Shown in pieces: positions 46,848-58,948 of a DNA stretch of 64,000 bases (position 1 is its first letter; each line of letters starts with the position of its first letter). Source of the DNA: Ridgeia piscesae. Taxonomy: Eukaryota; Annelida; Polychaeta; Sabellida; Siboglinidae. The DNA lies in NCBI GenBank assembly GCA_025642075.2, contig JAODUO010001231.1:193501-257500 (forward strand), given 5' to 3'. The position numbers and the translations under genes were made by a program. The notes under the pieces are model-generated. The model saw only the letters and a list, made by a program, of their open reading frames with translations. It did not search any database and was not told the origin of the DNA.

Positions 46848-47016
46848 CACACACACTCACTCACACACACAAACACATACACACACACACACACATACAC
46901 AAACACAGATACACACATATTTTCATATACAAATATACACATACACAAACACACAAACATACACACACATTCATACACAAACACACACGACGCACATTCA
47001 TATACAAACACACAAA

Positions 47017-47109
<93 letters not shown>

Positions 47110-47128
47110 TCACTCACTCACTCACTCA
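46690..47128. repeat. Degenerate (CA)n with (GCAC)n and (ACTC)n
   Basis: Interrupted CACACA sequence with a GCAC run near 47,018-47,060 and ACTC at 47,103-47,128. No gene. Confidence 0.9.
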
Positions 47129-48109
47129 CACAGAAACAGGAAGAGACGCGCCGTGAATGGGCTTGAAATAAGAAGAGTTGCCGATAATAACCCTCTAACC
47201 ATATTATTGACATGAAAAAAGCAGCGACGCGTTTGTGGCTGTGATGTTGGAAACTAACTTATAACGACCTATTATCAAAGATCACTCCGAGATTCCGTAC
47301 CGACGTTGCTGGCCTTATATACAGATTCAAAACATGCATGTAAAAATATAAAGTTTAATACACGTCACTGGAGTATCGATGACGACCAATTCGGTTTTAT
47401 TTGCCTTAAATTTCACCCACCGGAAATATATTGGAGGCATTCACTAAGTTAGTTAAGGGAGCAATTTGCATCCGGGTAGCCATCGAAATGTAGACATGAA
47501 TACCGTCAGCAATGGGGATTAAAATCGCTACAACTAGCTTACATCACTCTTACGTGCCAAACCACGTCTACGCTTTAACAAAGCCGCCGATCCTTGCTCC
47601 CTTTTCCCATGCAGACACAAGGTTCCGCGTTGCCATATCTCAAGACATCTGCTTTTCGTTCCGCATGACCGGTTGGGCAGTCGACCCATTGCAGGCCGCG
47701 GGGCTTTTTGTTCGTGATGACAACCAACTGTTTGTCACCAGTTTGGCACTCACACAATGACGTCGCGACATGCTTATCATTATCTGTGCGAGTTCGTCAA
47801 GTTAGCCTGAAAAAGGAAGGCCACTGAAACAGTCGAGTAACATTCCAGTGTCGATTACTGTCAATGGACAGACGCATAGAAAGACCGACGGAAATCACCC
47901 GACACCTTCCAGGTGTTTACGAGCAGTCATGTTTGTGTGGCTGTGAAATGTAACTTTAAAATGTGCACACAATTTATCGTCGGTCATCGTTGATGCACAT
48001 AATACATATATACTGATAAGTAACACGATACCCAAAATCTCCTACTGCGCTAGAAGTGGCAACATAAAAAGTTCCCTTCTGTTGTACGCTTGGAAAAGTA
48101 ATAGGATAA

Positions 48110-50221
48110 TATTTAACAAGATTTAACAAAATTGCCACCTAGAGATTCAACTCTAGATGGCAGGTGGACTAGGAAGCCATTTGGCTTATCGAGAGTCCAA
48201 CCTATCTATCTAAGTATACCCCGCCCGTCTTAGGTATATGTCGATTTTATTTTTAAATATATTAACACTACTAGCACCTACACAATCAGCTGATAATCTG
48301 TTCCATTCGTTTACTGTTCTTTGTGAAAATGAAATTTTCTAATATCTAGTCTACACTGCTTCTTTGCTAATGTAACTCCATGTCCTCTAGTCCTTCTCTC
48401 TTCCTTGACTGTGAACAAAATATTTCTGTCAATATTTTCATATCCATTCAATATTTTAAACACCTCAATCTGATCTCCTCTCAATCTTCTGGTTTCTAGT
48501 GTTGTTAAACCACATTCTTTTAGACGCATTTCATAACTAATATTCCTGAGTTTTTGTATCATTATGGTTGCTCTCCTTTGTACTCTTTCTAACATATCAA
48601 TATCCTTCTTGCGATATGGCCTCCATGCTTGTATACAATATTCTAAGTGAGGCCTAACTATTGTTTTATACAGCGGTATTATTAGTTCTTTTTCTTTGTA
48701 CACTATATTTCGCCTAATTAATCCAAGAATTTGGTTTCCCTTCGCTGCTGCAATTCCACACTGCTCTGATACCTTCATGTCAGCACTAATAGTTAACCCT
48801 AAGTCCTTTTCCTTTAAGGTATATTTAGTACAGTACCACCCATTGTATATTGTGCATCTTCATTCCCATGTCCTGTGTGAAGGCACTTACACTTTCCAAA
48901 TTAAACAGCATTCGCCACTTCTCAGACCATTCTATCAACTTATTAAGATCATCTTGTAAATGCTGTCTATCTGCATCACTTTTAATTTTCCTAAACACTT
49001 TTGTGTCGTCCGCAAACTTCAACACCTTGCTTGTTATGTCATCATCCAAATCATTGATATATATTAAGAATAAAATAGGTCCCAGTACTGATCCCTGCGG
49101 TACTCCACTCAAAACCGCTTTCCAGTTTGAAACCTCCCCATCAACTACTACTCTTTGTCTTCTATCAATAAGCCATTTTTCTATCCAGTTGATCATTCCA
49201 TTTCCTATGCCATGTGCCTTTAGTTTAAGTAGTAGTCTTTGGTGTGGCACTTTGTCAAAGGCTTTTTTAAATCTAAGTAGATTATATCTACTGGTGATCC
49301 CTCATCTACCCACTTTGTGACATCTTTAAAAAAACATAACATATTTGTTAAGCATGACCTCGCTTTTAAAAACCCATGTTGAGATGGGTTTATCAATTTA
49401 TTTTTAACAAGAAAATCAACCAGGTGATCTTTAATTAGTCTTTCTAATAGTTTGCAAATCACCGATGTTAAACCACTGGTCTATAGTTCTCTGACTTGTT
49501 TCTCGAACCTTTTTTTAAATAATGGTATAATGTTTGCTTTTTTCCATTCTAACGGAACTATTCCCTCCTCTAATGACAAATTGAACACTGTTGTTGCAAG
49601 CGGTATGCTGATTTGTTCTACAATTTCCAATAGTAATTTGGGAGGAATCCCATCCACTCCAGGTGATTTATTATCCTTCATATCTCTTATTTTCATAGCT
49701 ACCATTGTTGGGGTTACAATTAGTTGTCATAAATAGTCAAACTCTCTCCCTTCGAACTTAGTCTCAAGTACTGGTAATATACTAATATCTTCCCTGGTAA
49801 ACACCGAACTAAAGTACTCATTTAGGTTTTCTGCCATTAAGAATCCCTCTGTTATTATGTTTCCATCACTACCTTCTAGAGGACCGACCTTATCCTGAAC
49901 TTTCTGTTTACTTCGAACATACGCATAAAAACTCTTGCTGTCATGTTTTATATTAAAAGCTATTTTTTGTTCGTAGCTTCTCTTTGACTTTCTAATTCCA
50001 GCTGTAGCTTGATTAAGTGCTTCTTTATAAATGCTATAGTCTTCTTCACTTCCGATATGTCTATATGTCTTCCACATCATTTGCTTGTACTTGATTTTTC
50101 TAATGGCTTCCTTAGATAATTGTATCTTCTTTGACCGTTTCCCCTGTTTTTTTTCAAGGGGACAAATTTGTCAACGACGCAGTCAATTTCCTCTTTAAAA
50201 TATTCCAGCATTCTGTTGCTG
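48110..50221 (-). mobile_element. 5'-truncated CR1-like non-LTR retrotransposon with frameshifts
   Basis: Minus-strand fragments in order give a reverse transcriptase: DMKDNKSPGVDGIPPKLLLE (motif 1 region), PLEWKKANIIPLFKK, INPSQHGFLKARSCLTN, VDIIYLDLKK, GVPQGSVLGPILFLIYINDL (motif 4), VLKFADDTKVF (catalytic FADD box) and the C-terminal LGLIRRNIVYKEKELIIPLY and RPHLEYCIQAW. Breaks near 49,720, 49,470, 49,240 and 48,830 put these in different frames, so it is dead. The endonuclease end is missing. The 3' end carries a short ATTTAACAAG direct repeat, as CR1-type elements often do. Confidence 0.85.
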
Positions 50222-51020
50222 TCTTATTAGTGGATATACGATGATTTTAGTCGACTCGTCAACTGAATATGGACTACAGACCATATAGTAATAAATGTTC
50301 ACATTGGTAAATATGGGTAAAAAGAGACGAAAGAACTAGCACACATTGTTACAAAGTTATGTTCGGCGTCTGCCGTTCACCAAGTTACGAAATGGAAGGT
50401 GTCCATGCGTGGTTGTAACTAGCAACTCGTCTGTGGTCGACGGAGATTGACACGACGTTACTACAAAGAAAGCAGCAGATCAGAATGATTACTCTAAAGG
50501 CATCACGACGCGACCACAAAGACTAGTTCGATCACGGTCGGAAATATGTATGCGCACTACATGGCATACACGCTACGGGTTACACAGATCATCAGCAGTG
50601 TAACAACGTCGACGGATTGTTTCAGCAATACTGTCCGACATTGCGTTGCAAACGCTATGTGTGTAAGTCGACTGTGCACTACACATGATAGTCTATCTCG
50701 GCGAGTTTTTTCCCCATGCCTATAGCATTGTTACCTCTGGTTAAACGACAGACGAGCCACTAGAGTAGAGCGATCAGTTCTCCGACATTTAGAAGTTCGT
50801 CCCAAAAGCAATACCACAATGTAACACTGACGCGTCTTTGTATTTTGCAGTATTTCTTTAGAAACACTTCGATTCTCGGGATGTCGTTACTGTTCTGATT
50901 CATGACATCCATATACATGGATGAGGACCAGTGTCTCTAGTGCTCACCAGCTCTTGTAGCTGCCCTCGGGTGTTTCCTAGCAGCTGCCCCCTCTCTATCC
51001 CCCCTATCTAAACACATCTT

Positions 51021-51257
51021 TTAAAAGGATACTCCAGTCAGTGAGAGATTCACACCATTTACTTACACCTGTATAATATATTGGTTGTGCCTAGTAATTG
51101 TGTACAAAGATCGTTAAACAATAGCTAATTGTTAATCGTTAAACAATAGCTAATTGTTTATTAACGATATTTGAGCACATTTACTAGGCACATCCAACAT
51201 AGTATACATATGTAAGTTAATACTGGGGACCTCTCACGGACTGGAGTATCCCTTTAA
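51021..51257. mobile_element. Palindromic MITE with TTAA target duplication
   Basis: The element (51,025-51,253) is a near-perfect foldback. Its left end AAGGATACTCCAGTCAGTGA pairs with the right end TCACGGACTGGAGTATCCCT, and inner segments TTGTGCCTAGTAA and TTACTAGGCACA also pair. TTAA flanks both ends, as for piggyBac-type transposons. No coding capacity. Confidence 0.75.
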
Positions 51258-52265
51258 AGGCCGCATTTGTAAACTACGTGTAGGGTATTTTATAATGAAT
51301 TTATTTTAACTGTAATTATAGTTTTGCAATTGTTTTTTCTTATTTTTTATTAAGTTATTGATATATTTTTTATTTTATTTTTTATTTTATTTTATCTATT
51401 TATTGCTGATAAGTTTAGCTTGGGATTTTTAGAAGCTTTATTTAATAATCGATTTATTGTCATTTAGCATTTCGTCTTTACGGGCAAGTTTAAACTGTTT
51501 ATGAACAGTTTAAATATGTATGTGTTACAACGTATTTTATGCGCTCCTGAGCGGAAATTGTTCCGGATATAAAAATAAAATAAAAGTTATTATTATTATT
51601 ATCATTATTATTTCGGGACAGTCCGATTATTACAACCAAAAACAAAACAAAGTTATGTCAACATGGAGAACATGGACTTCCTGCCCCCAACCTCGTTTTC
51701 GAGCGCGAAACTTACAGGGCCTTTACGTAAGACGTACGGCTTCGAACAGCTAATCAGAGCAATCGGCTATCACCATGGCAGAATGTCATGTAAGCAAAGA
51801 CAATTATCCGGAGTCCTGTTATGCAACAAGATAGCCTAATGATAATATTTATAGACCACAGTATTGACACAAAAATGGGCAGTATCTTTAATTGATGTTA
51901 TAATAATGGTATATAGGTGAACTTAGTCCTGCAAAAGCCTAGGCAAAGCGGAGTCCAATACACGGAGTCCAACACCACAAAGCGGACTCCAATACACAAA
52001 ATGGAGTACAATACACAATATGTGCCTGCTGCAGGTCGTTGCAGATAGATACGCTAATTATAATGTGTATCAGCCTTGGTGAACTGGTGTAATGCAGAGT
52101 AAATTAACTACCGACAATTAGTGCACATGACGTGTTTTTACGTTCAAATCGCGCGCGATTTCTTCTGGACGTGCGCAGCGGTTAAGAGCTGATGTTACCC
52201 GCAATTTAAGGACGCTTGTGCATTACATTAATGGTCTGGTTTATCTCACCGCGGCTCGCAACACA

Positions 52266-52350
52266 ATGACTTCGGCTTTATTCGGCGTGATATGTTTGTT
52301 GTCGTGTGGACACGTCGTGTACGCTACAACGATACTCGGTCATAAACAAA
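52266..52350 (+). CDS. Possible signal-peptide first exon (plus strand)
   Basis: From ATG at 52,266 (context ACACAATGA) it encodes MTSALFGVICLLSCGHVVYA then TTILGHKQ, and meets a donor AAA|GTAAAT in phase 1. This looks like the first exon of a secreted protein. The intron would start 107 nt before the 1.3-kb (TTCG)n tract, and I found no matching second exon downstream in the window. Confidence 0.35.
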
Positions 52351-52457
52351 GTAAATATCATGTCTGTCTTGATCGTTTGATTTATCTCATGGTGTTTCTC
52401 GTGATGTTGTATTAATCTAATATAGTTTTATGTCATTTAATTAATTACTGTTTTATA

Positions 52458-53758
52458 TTCGTTCGTTCGTTCGTTCGTTCGTTCGTTCGTTCGTTCGTTC
52501 GTTCGTTCGTTCGTTCGTTCGTTCGTTCGTTCGTTCGTTCGTTCGTTCGTTCGTTCGTTCGTTCGTTCGTTCGTTCGTTCGTTCGTTCGTTCGTTCGTTC
52601 GTTCGTTCGTTCGTTCGTTCGTTCGTTCGTTCGTTCGTTCGTTCGTTCGTTCGTTCGTTCGTTCGTTCGTTCGTTCGTTCGTTCGTTCGTTCGTTCGTTC
52701 GTTCGTTCGTTCGTTCGTTCGTTCGTTCGTTCGTTCGTTCGTTCGTTCGTTCGTTCGTTCGTTCGTTCGTTCGTTCGTTCGTTCGTTCGTTCGTTCGTTC
52801 GTTCGTTCGTTCGTTCGTCTTCGTTCGTTCGTTCGTTCGTTCGTTCGTTCGTTCGTTCGTTCGTTCGTTCGTTCTCGTTCGTTCGTTCGTTCGTTCGTTC
52901 GTTTCGTTCGTTCGTTCGTTCGTTCGTTCGTTCGTTCGTTCGTTCGTTCGTTCGTTCGTTCGTTCGTTCGTTCGTTCGTTCGTTCGTTCGTTCGTTCGTT
53001 CGTTCGTTCGTTCGTTCGTTCGTTCGTTCGTTCGTTCGTTCGTTCGTTCGTTCGTTCGTTCGTTCGTTCGTTCGTTCGTTCGTTCGTTCGTTGTTCGTTC
53101 GTTCGTTCGTTCGTTCGTTCGTTCGTTCGTTCGTTCGTTCGTTCGTTCGTTCGTTCGTTCGTTCGTTCGTTCGTTCGTTCGTTCGTTCGTTCGTTCGTTC
53201 GTTCGTTCGTTCGTTCGTTCGTTCGTTCGTTCGTTCGTTCGTTCGTTCGTTCGTTCGTTCGTTCGTTCGTTCGTTCGTTCGTTCGTTCGTTCGTTCGTTC
53301 GTTCGTTCGTTCGTTCGTTCGTTCGTTCGTTCGTTCGTTCGTTCGTTCGTTCGTTCGTTCGTTCGTTCGTTCGTTCGTTCGTTCGTTCGTTCGTTCGTTC
53401 GTTCGTTCGTTCGTTCGTTCGTTCGTTCGTTCGTTCGTTCGTTCGTTCGTTCGTTCGTTCGTTCGTTCGTTCGTCTCGTTCGTTCGTTCGTTCGTTCGTT
53501 CGTTCGTTCGTTCGTTCGTTCGTTCGTTCGTTCGTTCGTTCGTTCGTTCGTTCGTTCGTTCGTTCGTTCGTTCGTTCGTTCGTTCGTTCGTTCGTTCGTT
53601 CGTTCGTTCGTTCGTTCGTTCGTTCGTTCGTTCGTTCGTTCGTTCGTTCGTTCGTTCGTTCGTTCGTTCGTTCGTTCGTTCGTTCGTGCGTTCGTTCGTT
53701 CGTTCGTTCGTTCGTTCGTTCGTTCGTTCGTTCGTTCGTTCGTTCGTTCGTTCGTTCG
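52458..53758. repeat. 1.3-kb (TTCG)n tetranucleotide array
   Basis: About 325 TTCG units with only a few single-base slips (near 52,819, 52,874, 52,902, 53,092, 53,475, 53,687). It has a CpG every four bases. The minus-strand (TNER)n and plus-strand (FVRS)n frames are artefacts of the 4-bp period. Confidence 0.95.
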
Positions 53759-54162
53759 TCGTGTTCGTCGCGTTCGCGTCGTCGTGTCGTCGTTCGTCGC
53801 GTCGTCGCGTTCGTCGCGTCGCGTCGTTCGTCGTCGTGCGTTCGCGTGCGTCGTCGCGTGCGTCGTCGCGCGCGTCGCCGTCGCGTCGCTCGCGTCGCTG
53901 CGTCGTGCGGCGTGCGTGCGCGCGCGCGCTGCGCGCGCGGCGCGCCGCGCGCGCCGCCCGCCCGCCCGCCCGCCCGTCCGCCCGCCCGCCCGCCCGCCCG
54001 CCGCCCGCCGCCCGCCGCCCGCCGCCGCCGCCCGACCGCCGACCGCCCGCCGACCGCCCGACCGCCCGACCGCCCGACCGCCCGACCGCCCGACCGCCCG
54101 ACCGCCCGACCGCCCGACCGCCCGACCGCCCGACCGCCCGACCGCCCGACCGCCCGACCGCC
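53759..54162. repeat. GC-rich transition zone and (GACCGCCC)n array
   Basis: Starting as decayed TTCG (TCGTCG, GTTCGCG), it shifts through GCGCGC and (CGCC)n to about 14 copies of the octamer GACCGCCC at 54,040-54,162. Very high GC against an AT-rich background. Confidence 0.85.
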
Positions 54163-54505
54163 GTTGAGACGATACTGGAGACAGTCACACGACCCGCCGT
54201 TGAGACGATACTGGAGACAGTCACACGACCCGCTGTTGAGACGATACTGGAGACAGTCACACGATCCGCTGTTGAGACGATACTGGAGACAGTCACACGA
54301 CCCGCTGTTGAGACGATACTGGAGACAGTCACACGACCCGCTGTTGAGAAGATACTGGAGACAGTCACACGACCCGCTGTTGAGACGATACTGGAGACAG
54401 TCACACGACCCGCTGTTGAGAAGATACTGGAGACAGTCACACGACCCGCTGTTGAGAAGATACTGGAGACAGTCACACGACCCGCTGTTGAGACGATACA
54501 GTCAC
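54163..54505. repeat. 36-bp minisatellite, nine full copies and a partial one
   Basis: Unit GTTGAGACGATACTGGAGAC plus AGTCACACGACCCGCT. Copies differ at a few sites (C/A in GAGACG/GAGAAG). It is open in one plus frame (VETILETVTRPA), because 36 is a multiple of three and no stop occurs. I see no start or splice signal. Confidence 0.9.
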
Positions 54506-55401
54506 AAATAGAATATAACATCACGTTAGCAACAATGTATGTTATTATGGCCACATCGCCTTGATAACAATCATTGAAGACCATCGTCTTTGTGGTACAC
54601 ATAAAGCCACATAGTGGCGTCTTTGTCGTGCGCTCGCCCGTCACGCATGGCCAAACACGCGAACACAAATGCTAGGCCCTGCCATTCCATTAAGCGCATT
54701 TGTCGTAATAATAATCATTTCAGCAGCGTCTCCGACCTGCAAAACCAGCATTGACTGGTGATTTCTTAAATATAGTTTACTTTCTACCAATGTCGAACTT
54801 CAGTGATAACAGATAAAAAATCCACTAAATTTTCAATTTAGTTCTAGTAATTATCTGCTCATTTGTTTGCGAAAATGCGTTAAGTCATGACGTGTACGAC
54901 TCTTTCCAAGTGCTTAACTATCTTGTTTATCATGCCATTATTTGTTTAGCCAGAGGTATGCGCATTTTGTTCACTAATTCTACATTCCAAACAATAGTTG
55001 CTGCCATTTTCACTTTTTCTGGAACAATCTCAAGGCTTATAGGAAAGTCTTAATTGGCTAAGTGTCTCAAGGACTTTTGGAATGAAAAAAAACGCGTCTC
55101 ACACGTGTCACACGGGCGGTTCTATCGGTGTGTAGCCTCAACGTAAACAACCGACTCCCTGACGGCCGTGCGTCTGTCTCTACGTGTTTTAAATATCAAA
55201 CACGTTTGATATTCTACGACGCATCAAGAACTAGATAAAGGCTGCCCTAAGACAAGCTAGTTCTCTTGCACGTATTACTGTCTACATGCACTATTTACTG
55301 TTATGACATATTGCACCCTAAAAGAAAAGAAAAAATCAGATTTTTCCTGTTCGCCCGGCTGTATCCTCAGCATATTGAGGCTAGGTGGTATCCGGAATAA
55401 T

Positions 55402-55437
55402 AATAATAAGAAGAAGAAGAAGAAGAAGAAGAAGAAA
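55402..55437. repeat. (AAG)n microsatellite
   Basis: Short AATAAT/AAGAAG run. Confidence 0.85.
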
Positions 55438-56106
55438 CATCGTATCATCAGGGGAGGTCACACGAAACGACTCGTCTTCGCAATATTCCTAACACACTAA
55501 AACTCAGTCGCATCATTACGAATATGTCGGTGTGAAGGTCCCATATTCGGCCAGGCCCAGATTCGGCACGAATCTGCCGAATCTGGGACAGCGACAGTAG
55601 CGGGTCAGTATTCTCCATTGTTACTAACATAGTTTCCGTTAGTAGGCGCTGATACATCAAGTATTCCACTATGATTGTTATTCTCCAATTGTTGATAAAA
55701 ATGCAAGCGCAGTATGCGTATCCCGGCCGAATCTGGGACCACCATACCGGGCTTAAGGCTCCCGTTTCTCTCCATCACTACCGCGACTTAATCAAACATA
55801 CTGACTTTTTATTTCCGGTTGTATATCGCATTAAATTCAAATTACATACTATTGCGTACCCTGCCTTTTTACACAATAGCCTTCATATTTAATTAATTGA
55901 TATCCCTGAGACACTTAGATCATCCGTTCCGTAACAACGTTTTGTTCCTAAAACTAAGTTCAATATAAGTCAGTTCGGAGTTTCGCTGCCGCAATGCATC
56001 GTGGGTAGTATCAATCGACATAAACATATCACACGTGTCTGTTTAAAATGTACAGAAGTTAGAGTTTATAGCCTTGTTTCTTGCTTTCCGTAATTATTTA
56101 GCTCGC

Positions 56107-56111
<5 letters not shown>

Positions 56112-56190
<79 letters not shown>
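56112..56190. repeat. (TA)n microsatellite
   Basis: About 39 TA units in gene-free sequence. Confidence 0.9.
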
Positions 56191-56196
<6 letters not shown>

Positions 56197-56722
56197 TTTT
56201 TCAAATTCGCTTAGAATGAGTACCAACATGACAACCAAGTTTACTAAGCAATCTAGCTAGCTGGCAGTTCAGCAAAACCATTCACAGACGGCGTCAAACT
56301 TAGACAGTAAGAAAGAAACGACACCTTGTTAATGATACACGAACCCACATTCCTCACGCTACATCTACCAAACCTACTGGCAAACAGGCAATAGCATCTC
56401 AAAAATCAACATGTAGTCACATGAAACAACAATTAAACATTCCTATCTTAACATAGATGAAACGTTGGCATTCATGAGTAACTTCACAACATTCAACATT
56501 GCTGCTTATTACAATTTAAAAATTCGCTACAGGAAAATTCAATTATCCTGTGAAAATCGACTAGATAATTTTCTTTGGTTATAATGAGGAATACAGCGGG
56601 TGCAAACGCTTGGAGGAACGTCGAAGGGGTGATGGGAGATAGACGCATATCACCTAAACGTAAAGGAAATGTGCTCAGCTCGTGTGTTACCCCGGCACAC
56701 ATGAATGCACTAGATATGTTGG

Positions 56723-56756
56723 CACACGACCCGCTGTTGAGACGATACTGGAGACA
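56723..56756 (+). repeat. Isolated single copy of the 36-bp minisatellite unit
   Basis: 34 bp identical to the unit, permuted (CACACGACCCGC then TGTTGAGACGATACTGGAGA), lying 2.2 kb beyond the array in unrelated sequence. Confidence 0.8.
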
Positions 56757-57717
56757 ACGGTGCTTTTGACGACATAAAGTCATGTTTTGCGAAAATCAGA
56801 CTCTAATCTGGACAGTAACGTGGTTTTGATAGGAATGTAAAGGTATATCGATAAACACTGTTAGCAGGCCACTAATTTGACATAAATATAATATAATTTC
56901 CAATATACAGTGCCTCTATCATAATGCATTACACTCTGTTTAATATTTGTCCATGTTGATTACGTCCTGATTAGATATACTACTCGAATAGCTCCGTACA
57001 TAATAATATTAAATTTTTTCATCGCAGAACTAACGGGAGATGACCGCGTTGTCAACTACTGTTTATGTCGATTGCACTCTGACCCAATGGATTTAGCGCA
57101 CGCGTATTCCGAATTCCGAACTGGGTTATTCAAGTTACTGGCAAGCGTGCTTTCTCCGTAGCTGCACCAAGAGTCAATCGGTATCGTGGAGTGGCCAAGA
57201 GGAAAGTATGGCTAAAAGAGTCATCATGGGGGTCTACTCAAATGTGGCATAAATCCACCCTAGCTGTAAGATTGTATTAATTTCCATTGAGGCGCCAAAG
57301 TGCTGCCACTTAACGGCGCCTGGGTAATCGTTTCTCGCTCGCTAGGGAAGTTAGTCTGGTGAAACATAATGCTTTGCCTAACCCTTATGTAGTGTCACTG
57401 CTCCAAGCCGTCAGACGGCATCACTGTTTTGAAATAATTCACAGGTTTACGTATAATTATAATAATAATAATGAATGTTTATATAGTATGTATGCCTTTG
57501 ATAACAAAAATGAATTATAAATTATCTATACACAAAATAAAAAATAGAAAATTAAAAAATTGATGAAACACTAACAACGAAATGTTGTAATTTTGTTTTG
57601 TTTTGTGTGTAACATGTTACAGTACATATAAGTATAATTTTATAAAGTTGTTATAATATAGTAGTATCTGATAAAAAGGCTACTCTTGCGTGTTCTGAGG
57701 ACAAAGCAAGATGATGT

Positions 57718-57718
<1 letters not shown>

Positions 57719-57811
<93 letters not shown>

Positions 57812-57854
57812 TGTGCGTGTGTGCTGTGTGTGTGTGTGTGTGTGTGTATGTGTG

Positions 57855-57912
<58 letters not shown>

Positions 57913-57957
57913 GTGCGTGTGTGGTGTGTGTGTGTGTGGTATGTATGTGTGTGTGTG

Positions 57958-58003
<46 letters not shown>

Positions 58004-58022
58004 TGTATGTGTGTGGTGTGTG

Positions 58023-58065
<43 letters not shown>

Positions 58066-58311
58066 TGTGTGGTGTGTGTATATGTGTGTGTGTATGTGTG
58101 TGTGTATGTGTGTGTGTGTGGTGTGTGTGTGTGGTGTGTGTATATGTGTGTGTGTGTATGAGTGTGTGGTGTGTGTGTATGTGTGTATGTATGTGTGTGT
58201 GTGGTGTGTGTATGTGGTGTGTGTGTATGTATGTGTGTGTGTGTGGTGTATGTGTGTGGTGTGTGTGTGGGGGGTGTGTGTGTATGTGTGTGGTGTGTGT
58301 GTGGTGTGCGT

Positions 58312-58349
<38 letters not shown>

Positions 58350-58373
58350 TGGTGTGTGTGTGTGTGTGTGTGT
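57719..58373. repeat. Interrupted (GT)n array
   Basis: 650 bp of GT broken by GTGGTG and GTATGT interruptions, more degenerate toward the right. The Cys-Val frames here are artefacts. Confidence 0.95.
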
Positions 58374-58794
58374 TGTGAATGTGACGTAGACGTAGTGTTT
58401 TATGTGTGTTAGTGTATGTTAACGGTGGTGAGGTTCATATTCATAGGAGTATCACAGGAGTACTTCGTAACAGGAACATAGGTGTGTAGTGTCGTTTTTG
58501 GAAAGGGGATTCGTTTAAAGGGGACTTCCGACGAACCCCCCGAGCCCCCTCAGTTTACGGACCTGTCAGATACGGATAGGTTTACATCAACAATCTTCAC
58601 AAACATGTCGGGTGTCGCTATATACCTGGTGAATAAAAGTACTATCTGTCATACTATTTCAGCTGTGACTTGTCAAAACATGTCCCGCTATTAAAACATC
58701 TGATTTTCCAACTATAGAACTTTGCCATTTGAATGACATAATTCTGTGACAAATACACGGATATACGCGAATCAGTTTACATTTATAGCACATT

Positions 58795-58800
58795 TTTATT
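58795..58800 (-). terminator. Possible polyadenylation signal for the repeat membrane protein gene
   Basis: AATAAA on the minus strand about 380 nt downstream of the stop at 59,179. A plus-strand AATAAA lies just beside it, in AT-rich sequence, so chance is possible. Confidence 0.3.
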
Positions 58801-58827
58801 AAAATAAATAATCATAGTCTTCCCATA

Positions 58828-58873
58828 ACATCCAGCGTGGGTGTGTTCCTCACATCCAGCGTGGGTGTGTTCC
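58828..58873. repeat. Two tandem copies of a 24-bp unit
   Basis: CATCCAGCGTGGGTGTGTTC occurs twice, 24 bp apart, just downstream of the membrane-protein gene. Confidence 0.8.
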
Positions 58874-58948
58874 ACCGGACTTCCGCACAAGATGGTGAAA
58901 GGGCGGAAGTCTCAAACGACGTGACACACGACTTGATGGTACGCCGTA

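Larger units (their letters stand above)
54510..57718. other. Mostly gene-free region
   Basis: Apart from microsatellites and the isolated minisatellite unit, there is a short piece related to the TAGCCTYGGTTA element near 57,290-57,340 (minus strand TTACCCAGGCGCCG and GTGGCAGCACTTT). No exon was found. Confidence 0.4.

Noticed and set aside
47512..47760. Opposed 82- and 60-codon frames
   Set aside because: Neither shows a domain, signal peptide or splice support, and they overlap on opposite strands.
48696..49736. Plus-strand frames of 87-156 codons
   Set aside because: Antisense shadows of the CR1-like RT.
52458..53758. Telomere-like array
   Set aside because: The unit TTCG is not a known animal telomere repeat and unique sequence continues on both sides.
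52437..54668. A 743-codon minus-strand open frame (TNER repeats) across the TTCG array
   Set aside because: A 4-bp repeat without stop codons stays open in every frame. The complementary strand gives an equally long FVRS frame, and no domain or splice support exists.
57686..58412. Cys-Val-rich frames of over 200 codons
   Set aside because: (GT)n repeat only.
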